From CAYMPH01 sp964392365 (GTDB lineage Bacteria; Spirochaetota; UBA4802; UBA5550), in contig CAYMPH010000013.1 in the NCBI GenBank assembly GCA_964392365.1, positions 1 to 64,000 on the forward strand: a DNA stretch of 64,000 nucleotides, written 5' to 3'. Below the pieces are notes generated by a model. It did not search any database and was not told the origin of the DNA. It was given only the letters and a program-made list of their open reading frames with translations. The stretch's first letter is position 1; each line of letters opens with the position of its first letter. Of this stretch, positions 25,225-34,389 are shown piece by piece. The position numbers and the translations under genes are program-made.

Positions 25225-26424
25225 ATGAAACACGTGTACTGGTATCATGGACATGACTGCGTTTTACAGGAAATTGCAAGAGCAGACAACTGCTACCTGT
25301 ACACTGCAGCAGGCGATAGATATGTTGATCTCGAGTCTGGAGTCTGGTGTACGGTGATTGGCCACAGCAACAAACGGATTACTGAAGTGATAAAAGAACG
25401 TGCAGGTAATCTTATGCATTCAGGATACTGCTATTCAAATCCGGTTGCTGAAACAGCTGCATGCGATGTTCTGAATATAACCGGCATCAACGAAGGCAAA
25501 TGCGTTTTTCTGCTTTCAGGAAGCGAAGCAGTTGAATTCTGCGTAAGGGCAATCAGGGCTGTTACAGGCAGGCAGCGGATGCTCGTTCTTGCAGATTCAT
25601 ACCTCGGAGCTTATGATTCCATAAATACATCCAATACAGAATCATGGTACCGGTTCGACTGGACTCAATGCCGTACCTGCGAAAAAGCTGACAGCTGTGA
25701 TCCTGATTGTCCGCTGCTCAGAACGATCCCGTTTGAATCAATAGGCGGATTTGTGCTGGAACCGGGCAGCGCATCAGGAGTTATTCATTTCCCTTCAGAG
25801 TCTCTGGTGAAAAACATTTCTGATGCAACCAGAAAAAACGGAGGACTCATTGCTGCAAATGAGGTCACCACGGGCATGGGACGCACAGGCAGATGGTTCG
25901 GCTTCCAGCATACCGGAATAAAACCTGACATGGTCGCAATAGGCAAAGGCCTCGGCAACGGGTATCCTGTAAGCGCTGCAGCATTTTCTTCTGAAGTTTC
26001 AGAAAAAATTGAAAGATCAGACTTTCATTCGTCCCAGTCGCATCAGAATGATCCGCTCGGTGCAGCAGTAGCTCATGAAGTCATTTCAGTTATACGTGAA
26101 AACAGACTGCTTGATCGCGGAACACAAACAGGCGCTTATATGCTGGAAGAATTTTCCCGTTTGAAAGAGCAATATTCTCTGATTAAAGAGGTGCGCGGCA
26201 GGGGCATGATGATGGCTGTTGAACTGAAGCCGGACATAGAAGCATCAATACCTTCAAGTATTCATGCAGCGCTTATGCAGCGAAGATTTATCATTGTTCT
26301 CCGTCCGGGACTCAGAGTCTTTCGTATCGATCCCTGCCTCACAATTCCGCAGGAGGAAGTGGATGGATTTATTGCCGCATTCAGAGAAATTATATCAGAA
26401 ATCCGGCTAAAAAAAATAAAATAA
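25225..26424 (+). CDS. Class III PLP-dependent aminotransferase with Cys cluster
   Basis: 399 residues. The PLP lysine is K241 in VAIGKGLGNGYPV, and LSGSEAVEFCVRA binds the cofactor phosphate. The motif that is usually DEV(Q/T)TG.GRTG reads NEVTTGMGRTG, so the residue that normally contacts the PLP ring nitrogen is Asn212. A Cys cluster C149, C152, C158, C162 could bind a metal. The family includes acetylornithine, GABA and 4-aminobutyrate-type transaminases; the substrate cannot be told. A GAGGAA site 9 nt upstream supports the start at 25225. Confidence 0.85.
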   Translation: MKHVYWYHGHDCVLQEIARADNCYLYTAAGDRYVDLESGVWCTVIGHSNKRITEVIKERAGNLMHSGYCYSNPVAETAACDVLNITGINEGKCVFLLSGSEAVEFCVRAIRAVTGRQRMLVLADSYLGAYDSINTSNTESWYRFDWTQCRTCEKADSCDPDCPLLRTIPFESIGGFVLEPGSASGVIHFPSESLVKNISDATRKNGGLIAANEVTTGMGRTGRWFGFQHTGIKPDMVAIGKGLGNGYPVSAAAFSSEVSEKIERSDFHSSQSHQNDPLGAAVAHEVISVIRENRLLDRGTQTGAYMLEEFSRLKEQYSLIKEVRGRGMMMAVELKPDIEASIPSSIHAALMQRRFIIVLRPGLRVFRIDPCLTIPQEEVDGFIAAFREIISEIRLKKIK

Positions 26425-26500
26425 CAATTTACAAAATATATTGATATTATTAAAAGAGTCTTTCAATAATATCAATCAATACTTACAGACGAGGAAATAA

Positions 26501-26830
26501 ATGGAAATCGAAATGAATGAAGTTGGACAATATTTATTGATCCGGGTAAACAGCAAACTCGATCTGTATAACATTGGAGAATTTAAAAAGATATTATATG
26601 ACGCTACCAGCGGGAAATACACTCATTTGGCAGTTGAGCTTAAACAAAACAACATGGAGATGGATTCAAGTGTTATAAGCGCTCTTATATCCGGTCAGAA
26701 AAAAATGAATGCGAGCAAAAACCGGCTCGCTCTGCTAAATGTCAGCCAGGATATCAAGAATCTTTTTAAACTAGCCGGTATAAATGACTTTTTTAATTTT
26801 ATTGATGATGAAGATCAGCTATTTGTATAA
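26501..26830 (+). CDS. STAS-domain anti-sigma factor antagonist-like protein
   Basis: 109 residues covering one STAS domain: strand YLLIRVNSKLDLYNIGEFKK, then HLAVELKQNNMEMDSSVISA and LALLNVSQDIKNLFKLAGI. The Ser pair in MDSSV is at the usual phosphorylation site of SpoIIAA/RsbV proteins. The RBS is GAGGAAATAA. It may be the target of the GHKL-domain protein encoded two genes upstream. Confidence 0.85.
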   Translation: MEIEMNEVGQYLLIRVNSKLDLYNIGEFKKILYDATSGKYTHLAVELKQNNMEMDSSVISALISGQKKMNASKNRLALLNVSQDIKNLFKLAGINDFFNFIDDEDQLFV

Positions 26831-26911
26831 AGAGCTGTTTTTATAAAAACTTAAAGCAATACAATCTTGAAATGAATACAAAAACTCCATTTAACAAACT
26901 GAAGCTGCAGC

Positions 26912-28063
26912 TTGATTGACCTTGAAAAAATTCATAAAAAATTTACTGGATTTTACGGACAAGGTAAAATTCTAAAATACTTTTCTCCGGGAAGAGTGAA
27001 TATCATAGGCGAGCATCTTGACTATAACGGCGGTTTTGTTTTCCCTGCTGCTATTTCCTACGGAATTTACGGCTTTGTCCGTTTCAATGATACCGGTAAA
27101 GTCCGCTTGAGGTCTCTTGATTTTGATGGTGAAGCCTGCTTAGATTTAACAGATTCCATAACCAGCAATAGAAACTTTCCTTGGTCGAATTACCCTGCAG
27201 GTGTAATCAGAATTCTAACTGAAAACGGCTTTGCGATGCGAGGCGCTGATATTCTTTTTGCAAGCACCCTCCCCTCAGGATCAGGCCTGTCGTCATCAGC
27301 GTGCCTTGAAATTCTCACAGCCTTTATCATGATTTCCGGCAAAATTAAAACAGATAATGATAGGATTTACATGGCGCAGATATGCCAAAAAGCTGAAAAT
27401 GAATTCATCGGGGTTCAGTGCGGAATTATGGATCAGTTTTCAATAGCGCTTGGCAAAAAAGACCATGCCGTTTTATTAAATACCGTCACCCTTGAATACC
27501 GCCGTGTACCTATCCGTCTCAGAGACTACAGCCTTGTTATAATGAACTCGAACAAACCGCGCAGGCTTGCTGAATCTAAATACAATGAAAGACTGGCTGA
27601 ATGCGCTCAGGCTGTATCCGATATCAGCAGAAAAAAAAAGATTACAAAGCTTGCTGAAGCAGATATTGAAGATATTGAAATGATATCAGATCCTGTTATA
27701 AAAAGAAGAGCGCGCCATGTTATAACAGAAAACAGAAGAGTCATTAAATCTGTTGACATTCTCAGCAATAATGATATGATAAGATTCGGTTCAATGATAA
27801 CAGATTCACACCTTTCTCTGAAAAATGATTATGAAGTTACAGGATTTGAGCTGGATTCTCTTGTTGATGCTGCCCTGAATGCACCAGGGTGCATAGGTTC
27901 CCGCATGACTGGGGCCGGTTTCGGTGGATGTGCCATAGCTCTGGTAAACAATGATATGCTTGATATTTTCAAAGAGAATGTTAATAAAAAATATTCTGCT
28001 TCTGCAGGGATAATACCTGAATTCTATACAGTCTTAATTTCTGACGGGGTTAATAGAATCTAA
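26912..28063 (+). CDS. galK: Galactokinase
   Basis: 383 residues of the GHMP kinase family. It has the galactokinase signature SPGRVNIIGEHLDYNGG (25-41), the ATP-binding segment LPSGSGLSSSACLE, CGIMDQFSIALG and the C-terminal MTGAGFGGCAIAL. It phosphorylates galactose at C1 in the Leloir pathway. The only in-frame start before the signature is TTG at 26912, with a weak RBS. galT and galE are not in the window. It precedes a GH1 glycosidase by 13 bp, so the pair may release and phosphorylate a galactoside-derived sugar. Confidence 0.92.
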   Translation: MIDLEKIHKKFTGFYGQGKILKYFSPGRVNIIGEHLDYNGGFVFPAAISYGIYGFVRFNDTGKVRLRSLDFDGEACLDLTDSITSNRNFPWSNYPAGVIRILTENGFAMRGADILFASTLPSGSGLSSSACLEILTAFIMISGKIKTDNDRIYMAQICQKAENEFIGVQCGIMDQFSIALGKKDHAVLLNTVTLEYRRVPIRLRDYSLVIMNSNKPRRLAESKYNERLAECAQAVSDISRKKKITKLAEADIEDIEMISDPVIKRRARHVITENRRVIKSVDILSNNDMIRFGSMITDSHLSLKNDYEVTGFELDSLVDAALNAPGCIGSRMTGAGFGGCAIALVNNDMLDIFKENVNKKYSASAGIIPEFYTVLISDGVNRI

Positions 28064-28076
28064 AGGGTTAAATTCA

Positions 28077-29393
28077 ATGAAACCATTTTTCATGCCGGAA
28101 AAATTTATCTTTGGAACTGCCACTGCTTCGCTTCAGATTGAGGGCGGTGATAAAAACAACACATGGTACCGGTGGTCGAAAACTCCCGGAAAAATAAAGG
28201 ATGGCACAAATACTCTTATTGCAGATGACCACTGGAACAGGATGGATGAAGATATCCGGCTCATGAAAAAGATGAATGTGAACGGCTACCGGATGAGTCT
28301 TGAGTGGAGCCGCATCGAACCGCGCAAAGGAGAATTCAACCAGACCGCTATCAATCACTATAAAGATGAAATAATAAAACTTAAAAAAGCGGGCATTGAA
28401 CCTCTTGTAACACTGCATCACTTTTCCAATCCGCTCTGGTTTGAAGACAGCGGAGGATGGACACACCGTAACTCGATTGAGCATTTTCAAAGCTATGTTG
28501 AATATGCCGCGGCACAGCTGGGTTTTTATGTATCGGACTGGGTTACAATAAATGAACCGAACATTTACCTTCACTTCGGTTTTCTTAACGGTCAATGGCC
28601 TCCAGGTGAAAACAGCCTGTTCAGTTTTACATCCGGCGCAAAAAACATGATTGCCTCGCATATTGCAGCATATAAAATAATCCATACAATCCGCCGTCAG
28701 CTTGGCTTTACAGATACAAAAGTTGCAGCAGCGCATCATCTAAGAATTTTTGATCCGAAACATGGAACGCGAGTTGAAAAATTTATCAGTAAAATCTACG
28801 ACCGGCTGTTTCAGGATATTTTTGTAACCGGCATGTCTGAAGGAAAACTGCTCTTCCCTCTGGGACGCGGCTATCCCTGGGGGAAAGGCTGCTATCAGGA
28901 TTATTTCGGAATCAACTATTACTCACGCGACATACTCTCATTTGATATTAAAAATCCGGCAGGAATGTTCGGCAGAATAGAAGTAAAAAGCGGCGCATCT
29001 GTAAATGACCTTGGCTGGGAGATCTACCCTGAAGGATTATACAGAATCTGCGAAAAATACTTCACCCGTTTCGGGAAGCCCATTTTTATAACTGAAAACG
29101 GAACCTGCGATAAAAATGATAATTTCCGCACAGAGTATATTTATGATCATCTCGCACAGATTAAAAAACTTATTGGCGAGAAGGTCAATGTTGAACGGTA
29201 CTACCACTGGACCTTTATGGATAATTTCGAGTGGGCAGAAGGACTTGCTGCCAGATTCGGCCTTATCGAGGTTGATTTCATCAGCCAGAAAAGAATGATC
29301 AGGAAAAGCGGTAATTTTTATTCTGAACTTTGCAAAAGCCATGGAGTTACTGCGGGAATGATTAAAAAATATTTTAAAAAGAAACAACAATAA
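28077..29393 (+). CDS. Glycoside hydrolase family 1 (beta-glucosidase/beta-galactosidase type)
   Basis: 438 residues. The acid/base Glu is E160 in TINEPN and the nucleophile Glu is near residue 340 in ITENGT. The sugar-binding LQIEGG, HHFSNPLWF and WTFMDNFEWAEG motifs are present. No signal peptide is present, so it acts on imported sugars in the cytoplasm. The adjacent galK suggests a beta-galactoside or similar substrate, but GH1 specificity cannot be read from sequence by eye. Confidence 0.92.
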   Translation: MKPFFMPEKFIFGTATASLQIEGGDKNNTWYRWSKTPGKIKDGTNTLIADDHWNRMDEDIRLMKKMNVNGYRMSLEWSRIEPRKGEFNQTAINHYKDEIIKLKKAGIEPLVTLHHFSNPLWFEDSGGWTHRNSIEHFQSYVEYAAAQLGFYVSDWVTINEPNIYLHFGFLNGQWPPGENSLFSFTSGAKNMIASHIAAYKIIHTIRRQLGFTDTKVAAAHHLRIFDPKHGTRVEKFISKIYDRLFQDIFVTGMSEGKLLFPLGRGYPWGKGCYQDYFGINYYSRDILSFDIKNPAGMFGRIEVKSGASVNDLGWEIYPEGLYRICEKYFTRFGKPIFITENGTCDKNDNFRTEYIYDHLAQIKKLIGEKVNVERYYHWTFMDNFEWAEGLAARFGLIEVDFISQKRMIRKSGNFYSELCKSHGVTAGMIKKYFKKKQQ

Positions 29394-29419
29394 TTTTTTT
29401 ATAACAACATGACAGCAAT

Positions 29420-29749
29420 ATGACTGATAAAAAAAACAAACAAATTGAAGAAAATATAAAAAGAAGAGATGGGAATATTTTATCTTTTCTACCTTTTTCT
29501 ATTTCTGCAGTATGCTATTATAAATCTCTTTATTACTTTTATTCTATTAAGAATCTGACTGATGAAAAGATATACGGACATTCCGGATTCGGTTTGACAG
29601 TTATAATTTATTTCTCAGTAATATTTTCTATCGGCTTCACTATAAGCATAATTACTTCTGTAATCCTGAAATCACGAATCCTGTTTTTCTTATTCTGTTT
29701 CGCACCATTACTGATATTATTAATTTTGAGATTGTATAAAGCAGCATAA
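29420..29749 (+). CDS. Small hypothetical membrane protein
   Basis: 109 residues: a charged N-terminus, a short hydrophobic segment near 22-42 and two clear membrane helices in the second half. No family is recognised. It lies 26 bp after the GH1 gene; no strong RBS is seen. Confidence 0.5.
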   Translation: MTDKKNKQIEENIKRRDGNILSFLPFSISAVCYYKSLYYFYSIKNLTDEKIYGHSGFGLTVIIYFSVIFSIGFTISIITSVILKSRILFFLFCFAPLLILLILRLYKAA

Positions 29750-29797
29750 AAAATTTTATCCGATTCTGAATAGTAACTCAGAATTCAGTATCACAGG

Positions 29798-30355
29798 GTG
29801 AGTTGGGTGAACATAAATAAAGATAATACACTGAAAAATATTCCTTATAAATCCATAATACTTAGAAACGTAAATGGCAAAATACATTATTCGGATTCAT
29901 TTTGTATCGGATTCAAAAACTCAAATAATTATTCTGCTGATTATTTAACAGCATTACTTTTCACATCAATACCATCATGGGTGCGGATACTCCTGAAGCT
30001 GCGTGATATCATTGTTAAGCCTTTTGGTCTGGCTACAGGCCCTTTTCCGGAACAGTCAGCACTCAACTTATCATTGAAGTATAAAATTGGAGACAGAGCA
30101 ATATTTTTTCCTGTAGTTGACCACTCCTCTTCTGAAATTGTTATGGCAGAAGATGACAAACATCTTTATTTCAAAACATCACTATATATTGAAAAATCTC
30201 TAATTGGCAATTCAGATACAGCATACCTGACAACCCTTGTACAATTTCATAATATCTGGGGAAGAATATATTTTGCTCCGGTAAAACCTTTTCATAAATT
30301 AATAATGAGAAGCCTTCTGGTTAATTTTGCCAAAAAATTAGACTATAACAGTTAA
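29798..30355 (+). CDS. DUF2867-like protein
   Basis: 185 residues from a GTG start; a second GTG three codons on is possible. The pattern IPSWVRILLKLRDIIVKPFG, DRAIFFPVV, DKHLYFKTSL and GRIYFAPVKPFHKLIMRSLL is that of DUF2867 proteins, which sometimes form the C-terminal part of SDR-fold proteins. No catalytic function is assigned to the family. It is the last gene before the composite repeat and the TetR gene. Confidence 0.75.
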   Translation: MSWVNINKDNTLKNIPYKSIILRNVNGKIHYSDSFCIGFKNSNNYSADYLTALLFTSIPSWVRILLKLRDIIVKPFGLATGPFPEQSALNLSLKYKIGDRAIFFPVVDHSSSEIVMAEDDKHLYFKTSLYIEKSLIGNSDTAYLTTLVQFHNIWGRIYFAPVKPFHKLIMRSLLVNFAKKLDYNS

Positions 30356-30380
30356 CTATTTAATTAGATCATTTCTTTTC

Positions 30381-30477
30381 ATTCACCCGAGGATGCAAGA
30401 CCCGCGAAGGCGATGGCCTGCACCCTCGGGTGAATCCATTTCTGTAGTCTGGATCCCCGTTTTCACAGGGATGACAA
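30381..30477. repeat. Composite REP-like palindromic repeat
   Basis: Perfect 12-bp arms ATTCACCCGAGG (30381-30392) and CCTCGGGTGAAT (30424-30435) enclose a GC-richer loop. A second short hairpin (ATCCCCGT / ACAGGGAT) follows, ending in GATGACA. The right half is shared with the flhB-flhA gap. Such elements are typical bacterial interspersed repeats. Confidence 0.75.
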
Positions 30478-30594
30478 GAAATTTTAAATTTCTACTAAAT
30501 TTATAAAGCGCTAATTATTTCATTAAAAAGCTATAATAGACTGATCGATGTATTTTATATCAGAATATTCTCTAAAAAAAAATTGAAATTTTTA

Positions 30595-30623
30595 TTGACA
30601 AAAATATACCGATCGGTATATTG
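30595..30623 (+). promoter_or_regulatory. TetR-gene promoter with embedded palindromic operator
   Basis: TTGACA (30595-30600) and ATATTG (30618-30623) are 17 bp apart. The spacer and -10 contain the perfect 18-bp palindrome ATATACCGATCGGTATAT (30604-30621). The expected transcription start is within a few bases of the ATG at 30629, so the mRNA is probably leaderless. Binding here would block RNA polymerase, which implies autorepression. Confidence 0.8.
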
Positions 30624-30628
30624 CATTC

Positions 30629-31234
30629 ATGAATGATACAAAGCAGATAAAGTCCGAGAGAACCAAGCAGTTTATAATTGAAATGACCGCACCTATTTTC
30701 AATAGAAAGGGTTATGCCGGAACATCCATATCCGATCTCACTGAAGCTACCGGCCTTACAAAGGGCAGCATTTACGGTAATTTCAAAAACAAGGATGAAG
30801 TTGCTATTTATGCTTTTAAACACAATGTGGATTTTATTATCAGTTCGATTAAAAACGAACTGGACAGAGCAGATTCATATTTTGACAAGCTCATGGTTTA
30901 TCCGAAATTCTACCGGAATATTTACAAATCCATTTCATCATTCGGCGGCTGCCCGATCATAAATACTCTTGTTGAATCAGATGACACGCATGAAGATTTA
31001 CGTCTGATGGCAGCAAAAATAATCAGTATGTGGAATAAGACTATTGTGAATATTGTAACAAAAGGTATAGATCAAGGAGAATTTATAAAAGATTCAGATC
31101 CGGATATGATTGCTGATCTTATCATTTCTCTCGTGGAAGGCGGTGTTGCCATGACCAAGGCCACAGGAAAGGAAAACTATATTCTTTCAGCTGCTAATCA
31201 TCTGGAGCAGTTTATATTATCAATAAAAGCATAA
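30629..31234 (+). CDS. TetR/AcrR family transcriptional regulator
   Basis: 201 residues. The N-terminal HTH covers about 10-56 (FIIEMTAPIFNRKGYAGTSI, then SDLTEATGLTKGSIYGNFKN), and the rest is a helical ligand-binding domain with a C-terminal part of the TetR_C type seen in regulators of OYE and fatty-acid genes. No later start is possible without losing the HTH. Palindromes before this gene and before the oxidoreductase gene at 31292 share TATACC/GGTATA arms, so it is likely to control both. The ligand may be an unsaturated or electrophilic compound or an acyl-CoA. Confidence 0.92.
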   Translation: MNDTKQIKSERTKQFIIEMTAPIFNRKGYAGTSISDLTEATGLTKGSIYGNFKNKDEVAIYAFKHNVDFIISSIKNELDRADSYFDKLMVYPKFYRNIYKSISSFGGCPIINTLVESDDTHEDLRLMAAKIISMWNKTIVNIVTKGIDQGEFIKDSDPDMIADLIISLVEGGVAMTKATGKENYILSAANHLEQFILSIKA

Positions 31235-31251
31235 TTTTTTTTAATCTAAAA

Positions 31252-31267
31252 TATACCAAAAGGTATA
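31252..31267 (+). promoter_or_regulatory. Second TetR operator, before the OYE operon
   Basis: TATACCAAAAGGTATA has the same 6-bp arms as the operator of the TetR gene, with a different 4-bp centre. It lies 24 bp before the GTG start of the oxidoreductase gene. Confidence 0.75.
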
Positions 31268-31291
31268 ATTTGCAAAATAAAGGAGCTAAAC

Positions 31292-33229
31292 GTGAGTGAC
31301 AATTTAAAAAATCTTTTTACGCCTGTGAAAATTTCATCAATGGAATTAAAAAACCGGGTTGTTATGCCGGCAATAGCCACATCATACGGAAACAAAGACA
31401 GTACTGTAAGCGACAGGCTTATCAGTTATCTTGAAATGAGAGCTAAAGGAGGTGCGGGGCTTATCATCACAGAAGTCTGCGCAATCGACCCGAGAGGTAA
31501 AGGTTTCGGACGGGAAATAGGCGTTTGGGATGATTCATTTATTCCGGGACTTTCGCGATTAACAGATGCTATACATAAATATGATACAAAAATCGCTCTG
31601 CAGCTGCACCATGCAGGCCGCGAAACAATGAAAGCCGTAACAGGGAAAGACCCTGAAGCCCCATCTGACCTTCCGAGTGTTGTACTCAATCAGCCTGTTG
31701 AACCAATGACTATTGAAAGGGTAAGAGAGATTGTTAAAGCTTATGCTTCAGGCGCTCTTAGAGCGAAGCAGGCGGGATTTGACGCTGTAGAGATACATGG
31801 AGCTCATGGTTACCTCCTGACGCAGTTCCTGTCCCCATTTTCCAACACAAGGACTGACGAATACGGCGGATCTGATGAAAACAGGGCCAGAATATTAATT
31901 GAAATTATCAAAGCAGTTCGGGAAAAAGTTGGAGCGGATTTTCCGGTTTTAGTCAGAATATCCGCTGATGAATGTATTAAAAACGGGTACACTATAGATT
32001 TTACAAAATGGCTTTCTCCCCAGCTGAAAGACGCTGGCGCTGATGCAATTCATGTTTCAGTCGGAGTGTATTCCACACCCGGATTCCTTACAATTGCCTC
32101 AGAAGATACACCTGAAGGATTCAACCTTGAACGCGCAGCAGAAATAAAAAAAACGGTTTCTCTCCCAATAATAGGCGTCGGAAGGATAACTGATCCGCGA
32201 ATGGCTGATGAAGCTATAGCAAACGGTAACGCGGACCTCATCAGCATGGGAAGACAGTTCCTCGCTGACCCTGAATTTTTAATAAAGGCAAAAGAAGGCA
32301 GATGGAAAGATATTAGACAATGTCTCGGATGCAACCAGGGCTGTATTGAAAGGCTCAGTTTTGAATTCAAATCCACAACATGCAGCATTAATCCCGAATG
32401 CGGAAGAGAAATTGAAGATATATATAAAAAGGCTGATTTAAAAAAGAAGATATGGATTATCGGAGGAGGTCCGTCAGGGCTTTCAGCTGCTCTTGCCGCA
32501 GCAAAACGCGGACACGATGTTTCTATATTCGAAAAAGAATCCTCTTTGGGAGGACAGCTGATATCTGCAAGCAAACCTCCCAACAAGAGCGGATTTTATA
32601 AATGGGTTGAATGGGCACAAACTCAGCTCGAGAGCATGGGAGTATCAATAAAATATAATACTGAAGTTACTGAAGCAATGCTTGAAGCAGGAAAACCGGA
32701 CATGGCTGTACTGGCTGCAGGAGCAATTTCTGTTACGCCTCCCATTGACGGAATAAATAATGCAAATGTTTTTGATGCACGAGATGTTTTAACAGGCAAA
32801 GAGGCGCTTAAAGGTCCGGTCGTTATTATGGGTGCAGGATATGTAGGCATGGAAACATCTGATTTCTGCATTGCACGTGGAGTTGGTGTTACTCTTGTTG
32901 AAATGGCGAAATATCCGCCTGTAAACTCATTCAGTGCACACGGCTACTGGCTTCACAGACGCCTTAAAAAAAGCGGAGGTGCTCTGATGCTTGAAACAAA
33001 GGTAACATCAATTAAAGATAACTCGGTATTTGTAATAAAGGATAATAATGAAACAGAAATCAAACCTGCTGCCATGGTCATCAAGGCATTCGGATCATCA
33101 TCTGAACGCAGGCTTGCTGCATCATTACAGAAGCTCGGGATTCCATTTACTGAAGCCGGCGATGTAATCAAGCCGCGCAGGCTACTTGAAGCAGTCCATG
33201 AAGGAGATAATGCAGGTGTTGAGGCATAA
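31292..33229 (+). CDS. OYE-family NADH:flavin oxidoreductase/2,4-dienoyl-CoA reductase type
   Basis: 645 residues. The FMN TIM barrel covers about 5-335 with HGAHGYLLTQFLSP at 169-182. The 4Fe-4S cluster ligands are C344, C347, C351 and C364. An FAD/NAD(P) Rossmann domain begins with GGGPSG at 391-396. This is the layout of FadH-type 2,4-dienoyl-CoA reductases and bile-acid/enoate reductases. GTG start with AAAGGAG upstream. It is the first gene of a likely three-gene operon controlled by the TetR protein. Given nearby lipid genes, a role on unsaturated acyl or enone substrates is plausible. Confidence 0.9.
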   Translation: MSDNLKNLFTPVKISSMELKNRVVMPAIATSYGNKDSTVSDRLISYLEMRAKGGAGLIITEVCAIDPRGKGFGREIGVWDDSFIPGLSRLTDAIHKYDTKIALQLHHAGRETMKAVTGKDPEAPSDLPSVVLNQPVEPMTIERVREIVKAYASGALRAKQAGFDAVEIHGAHGYLLTQFLSPFSNTRTDEYGGSDENRARILIEIIKAVREKVGADFPVLVRISADECIKNGYTIDFTKWLSPQLKDAGADAIHVSVGVYSTPGFLTIASEDTPEGFNLERAAEIKKTVSLPIIGVGRITDPRMADEAIANGNADLISMGRQFLADPEFLIKAKEGRWKDIRQCLGCNQGCIERLSFEFKSTTCSINPECGREIEDIYKKADLKKKIWIIGGGPSGLSAALAAAKRGHDVSIFEKESSLGGQLISASKPPNKSGFYKWVEWAQTQLESMGVSIKYNTEVTEAMLEAGKPDMAVLAAGAISVTPPIDGINNANVFDARDVLTGKEALKGPVVIMGAGYVGMETSDFCIARGVGVTLVEMAKYPPVNSFSAHGYWLHRRLKKSGGALMLETKVTSIKDNSVFVIKDNNETEIKPAAMVIKAFGSSSERRLAASLQKLGIPFTEAGDVIKPRRLLEAVHEGDNAGVEA

Positions 33230-33256
33230 TAAAGAAATTAAACAAGGATAAAGCAA

Positions 33257-34366
33257 ATGAACAGATTATTTGAATCGAGTAAAATAAACGGAATGACCCT
33301 GAAAAACCGTTTTGTGAGATCAGCAACATGGGAGGGGATGGCAGAAAGCAATGGAGCTGCTGCAGAAAAATTAATTAAATACATGTCAGCACTAGCAGCT
33401 GGCGGCACAGGTATGATTATAACAGGACATTCAAATGTAAGCACCGAAGGCCTGGCAGGCCCGAGGCAGCTTGGGATATATAAAGACGAGTTCATAAGTG
33501 ATCTCAAAAAAATGACATCAGCAGTGCACAATCAAGGCAGTAAAATCGTAATGCAGCTTTCCCATGCAGGTCAAAGCGCCTTTGTACAGCAGTCAAAGGA
33601 AGTTCCGTTTGCTGTTTCAAAAATTCAGGGTACTCAATCTGAACACTGCCGCGAACTTTCAGTAAGTGATATCAAAAATCTTGTTTCAGCATTTTCTTCT
33701 GCAGCAAAAAGAGCAAAGGACGCCGGATTTGACGGAGTTCAGCTGCATTCAGGACATGGATATCTGCTGAGCCAGTTCCTGTCACCTGTATATAATCACA
33801 GGAATGATGAATACGGCGGCGATATAAAAAACCGTACAAAAATTCATATAGAGATTATTAAAGCGGTACGGGAAATTACCGGAAAAGACTATCCTATCTT
33901 AATAAAATTAAACAGCAGGGATTATCTTGAAAATGGACTTGAACTGGAGGATTCAATTCAAGCCGGACTCCTTTTTGCTGAAACCGGAATTGACGCCATT
34001 GAATTAAGCGGAGGGACATTCTCTTCCGGCAAGCTTTCTCCTTCCAGAGCAGCTATCAATGCACCTGAAAAAGAAGCATATTTCAAAGAAGATGCAAAAA
34101 TATTCCGTTCAAAAGTACAAGTTCCTCTCATTCTTGTTGGAGGCATGCGTTCACCTGATGAGGCCGGGAAATGTATTGAAAACGGATCAGCTGATTATAT
34201 TTCTCTGAGCAGGCCGTTTATCAGAGAGCCTAATCTGATAAACAGATGGAAATCCGGCGACCTTAACAAAGCGGAATGCATATCATGCAACAGATGTTTC
34301 GGGCCTCCGGTAAAGGGAGATGGATTATATTGCGTTGTTGAAGCTGAAAAAAAATTGAGTGTATAA
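33257..34366 (+). CDS. OYE-family NADH:flavin oxidoreductase (single domain)
   Basis: 369 residues containing only the FMN barrel. HSGHGYLLSQFLSP is in the usual place with Ser for Ala. A C-terminal Cys set in CISCNRCFGPP, plus a later Cys, may hold an Fe-S cluster or be a remnant of the one in the larger enzyme. It starts 27 bp after the 645-residue paralogue and has no FAD domain, so electrons may come from its neighbours, including the ferredoxin-like protein next to it. Confidence 0.88.
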   Translation: MNRLFESSKINGMTLKNRFVRSATWEGMAESNGAAAEKLIKYMSALAAGGTGMIITGHSNVSTEGLAGPRQLGIYKDEFISDLKKMTSAVHNQGSKIVMQLSHAGQSAFVQQSKEVPFAVSKIQGTQSEHCRELSVSDIKNLVSAFSSAAKRAKDAGFDGVQLHSGHGYLLSQFLSPVYNHRNDEYGGDIKNRTKIHIEIIKAVREITGKDYPILIKLNSRDYLENGLELEDSIQAGLLFAETGIDAIELSGGTFSSGKLSPSRAAINAPEKEAYFKEDAKIFRSKVQVPLILVGGMRSPDEAGKCIENGSADYISLSRPFIREPNLINRWKSGDLNKAECISCNRCFGPPVKGDGLYCVVEAEKKLSV

Positions 34367-34389
34367 ATAATTAAATAAGGAGAAAAGCA

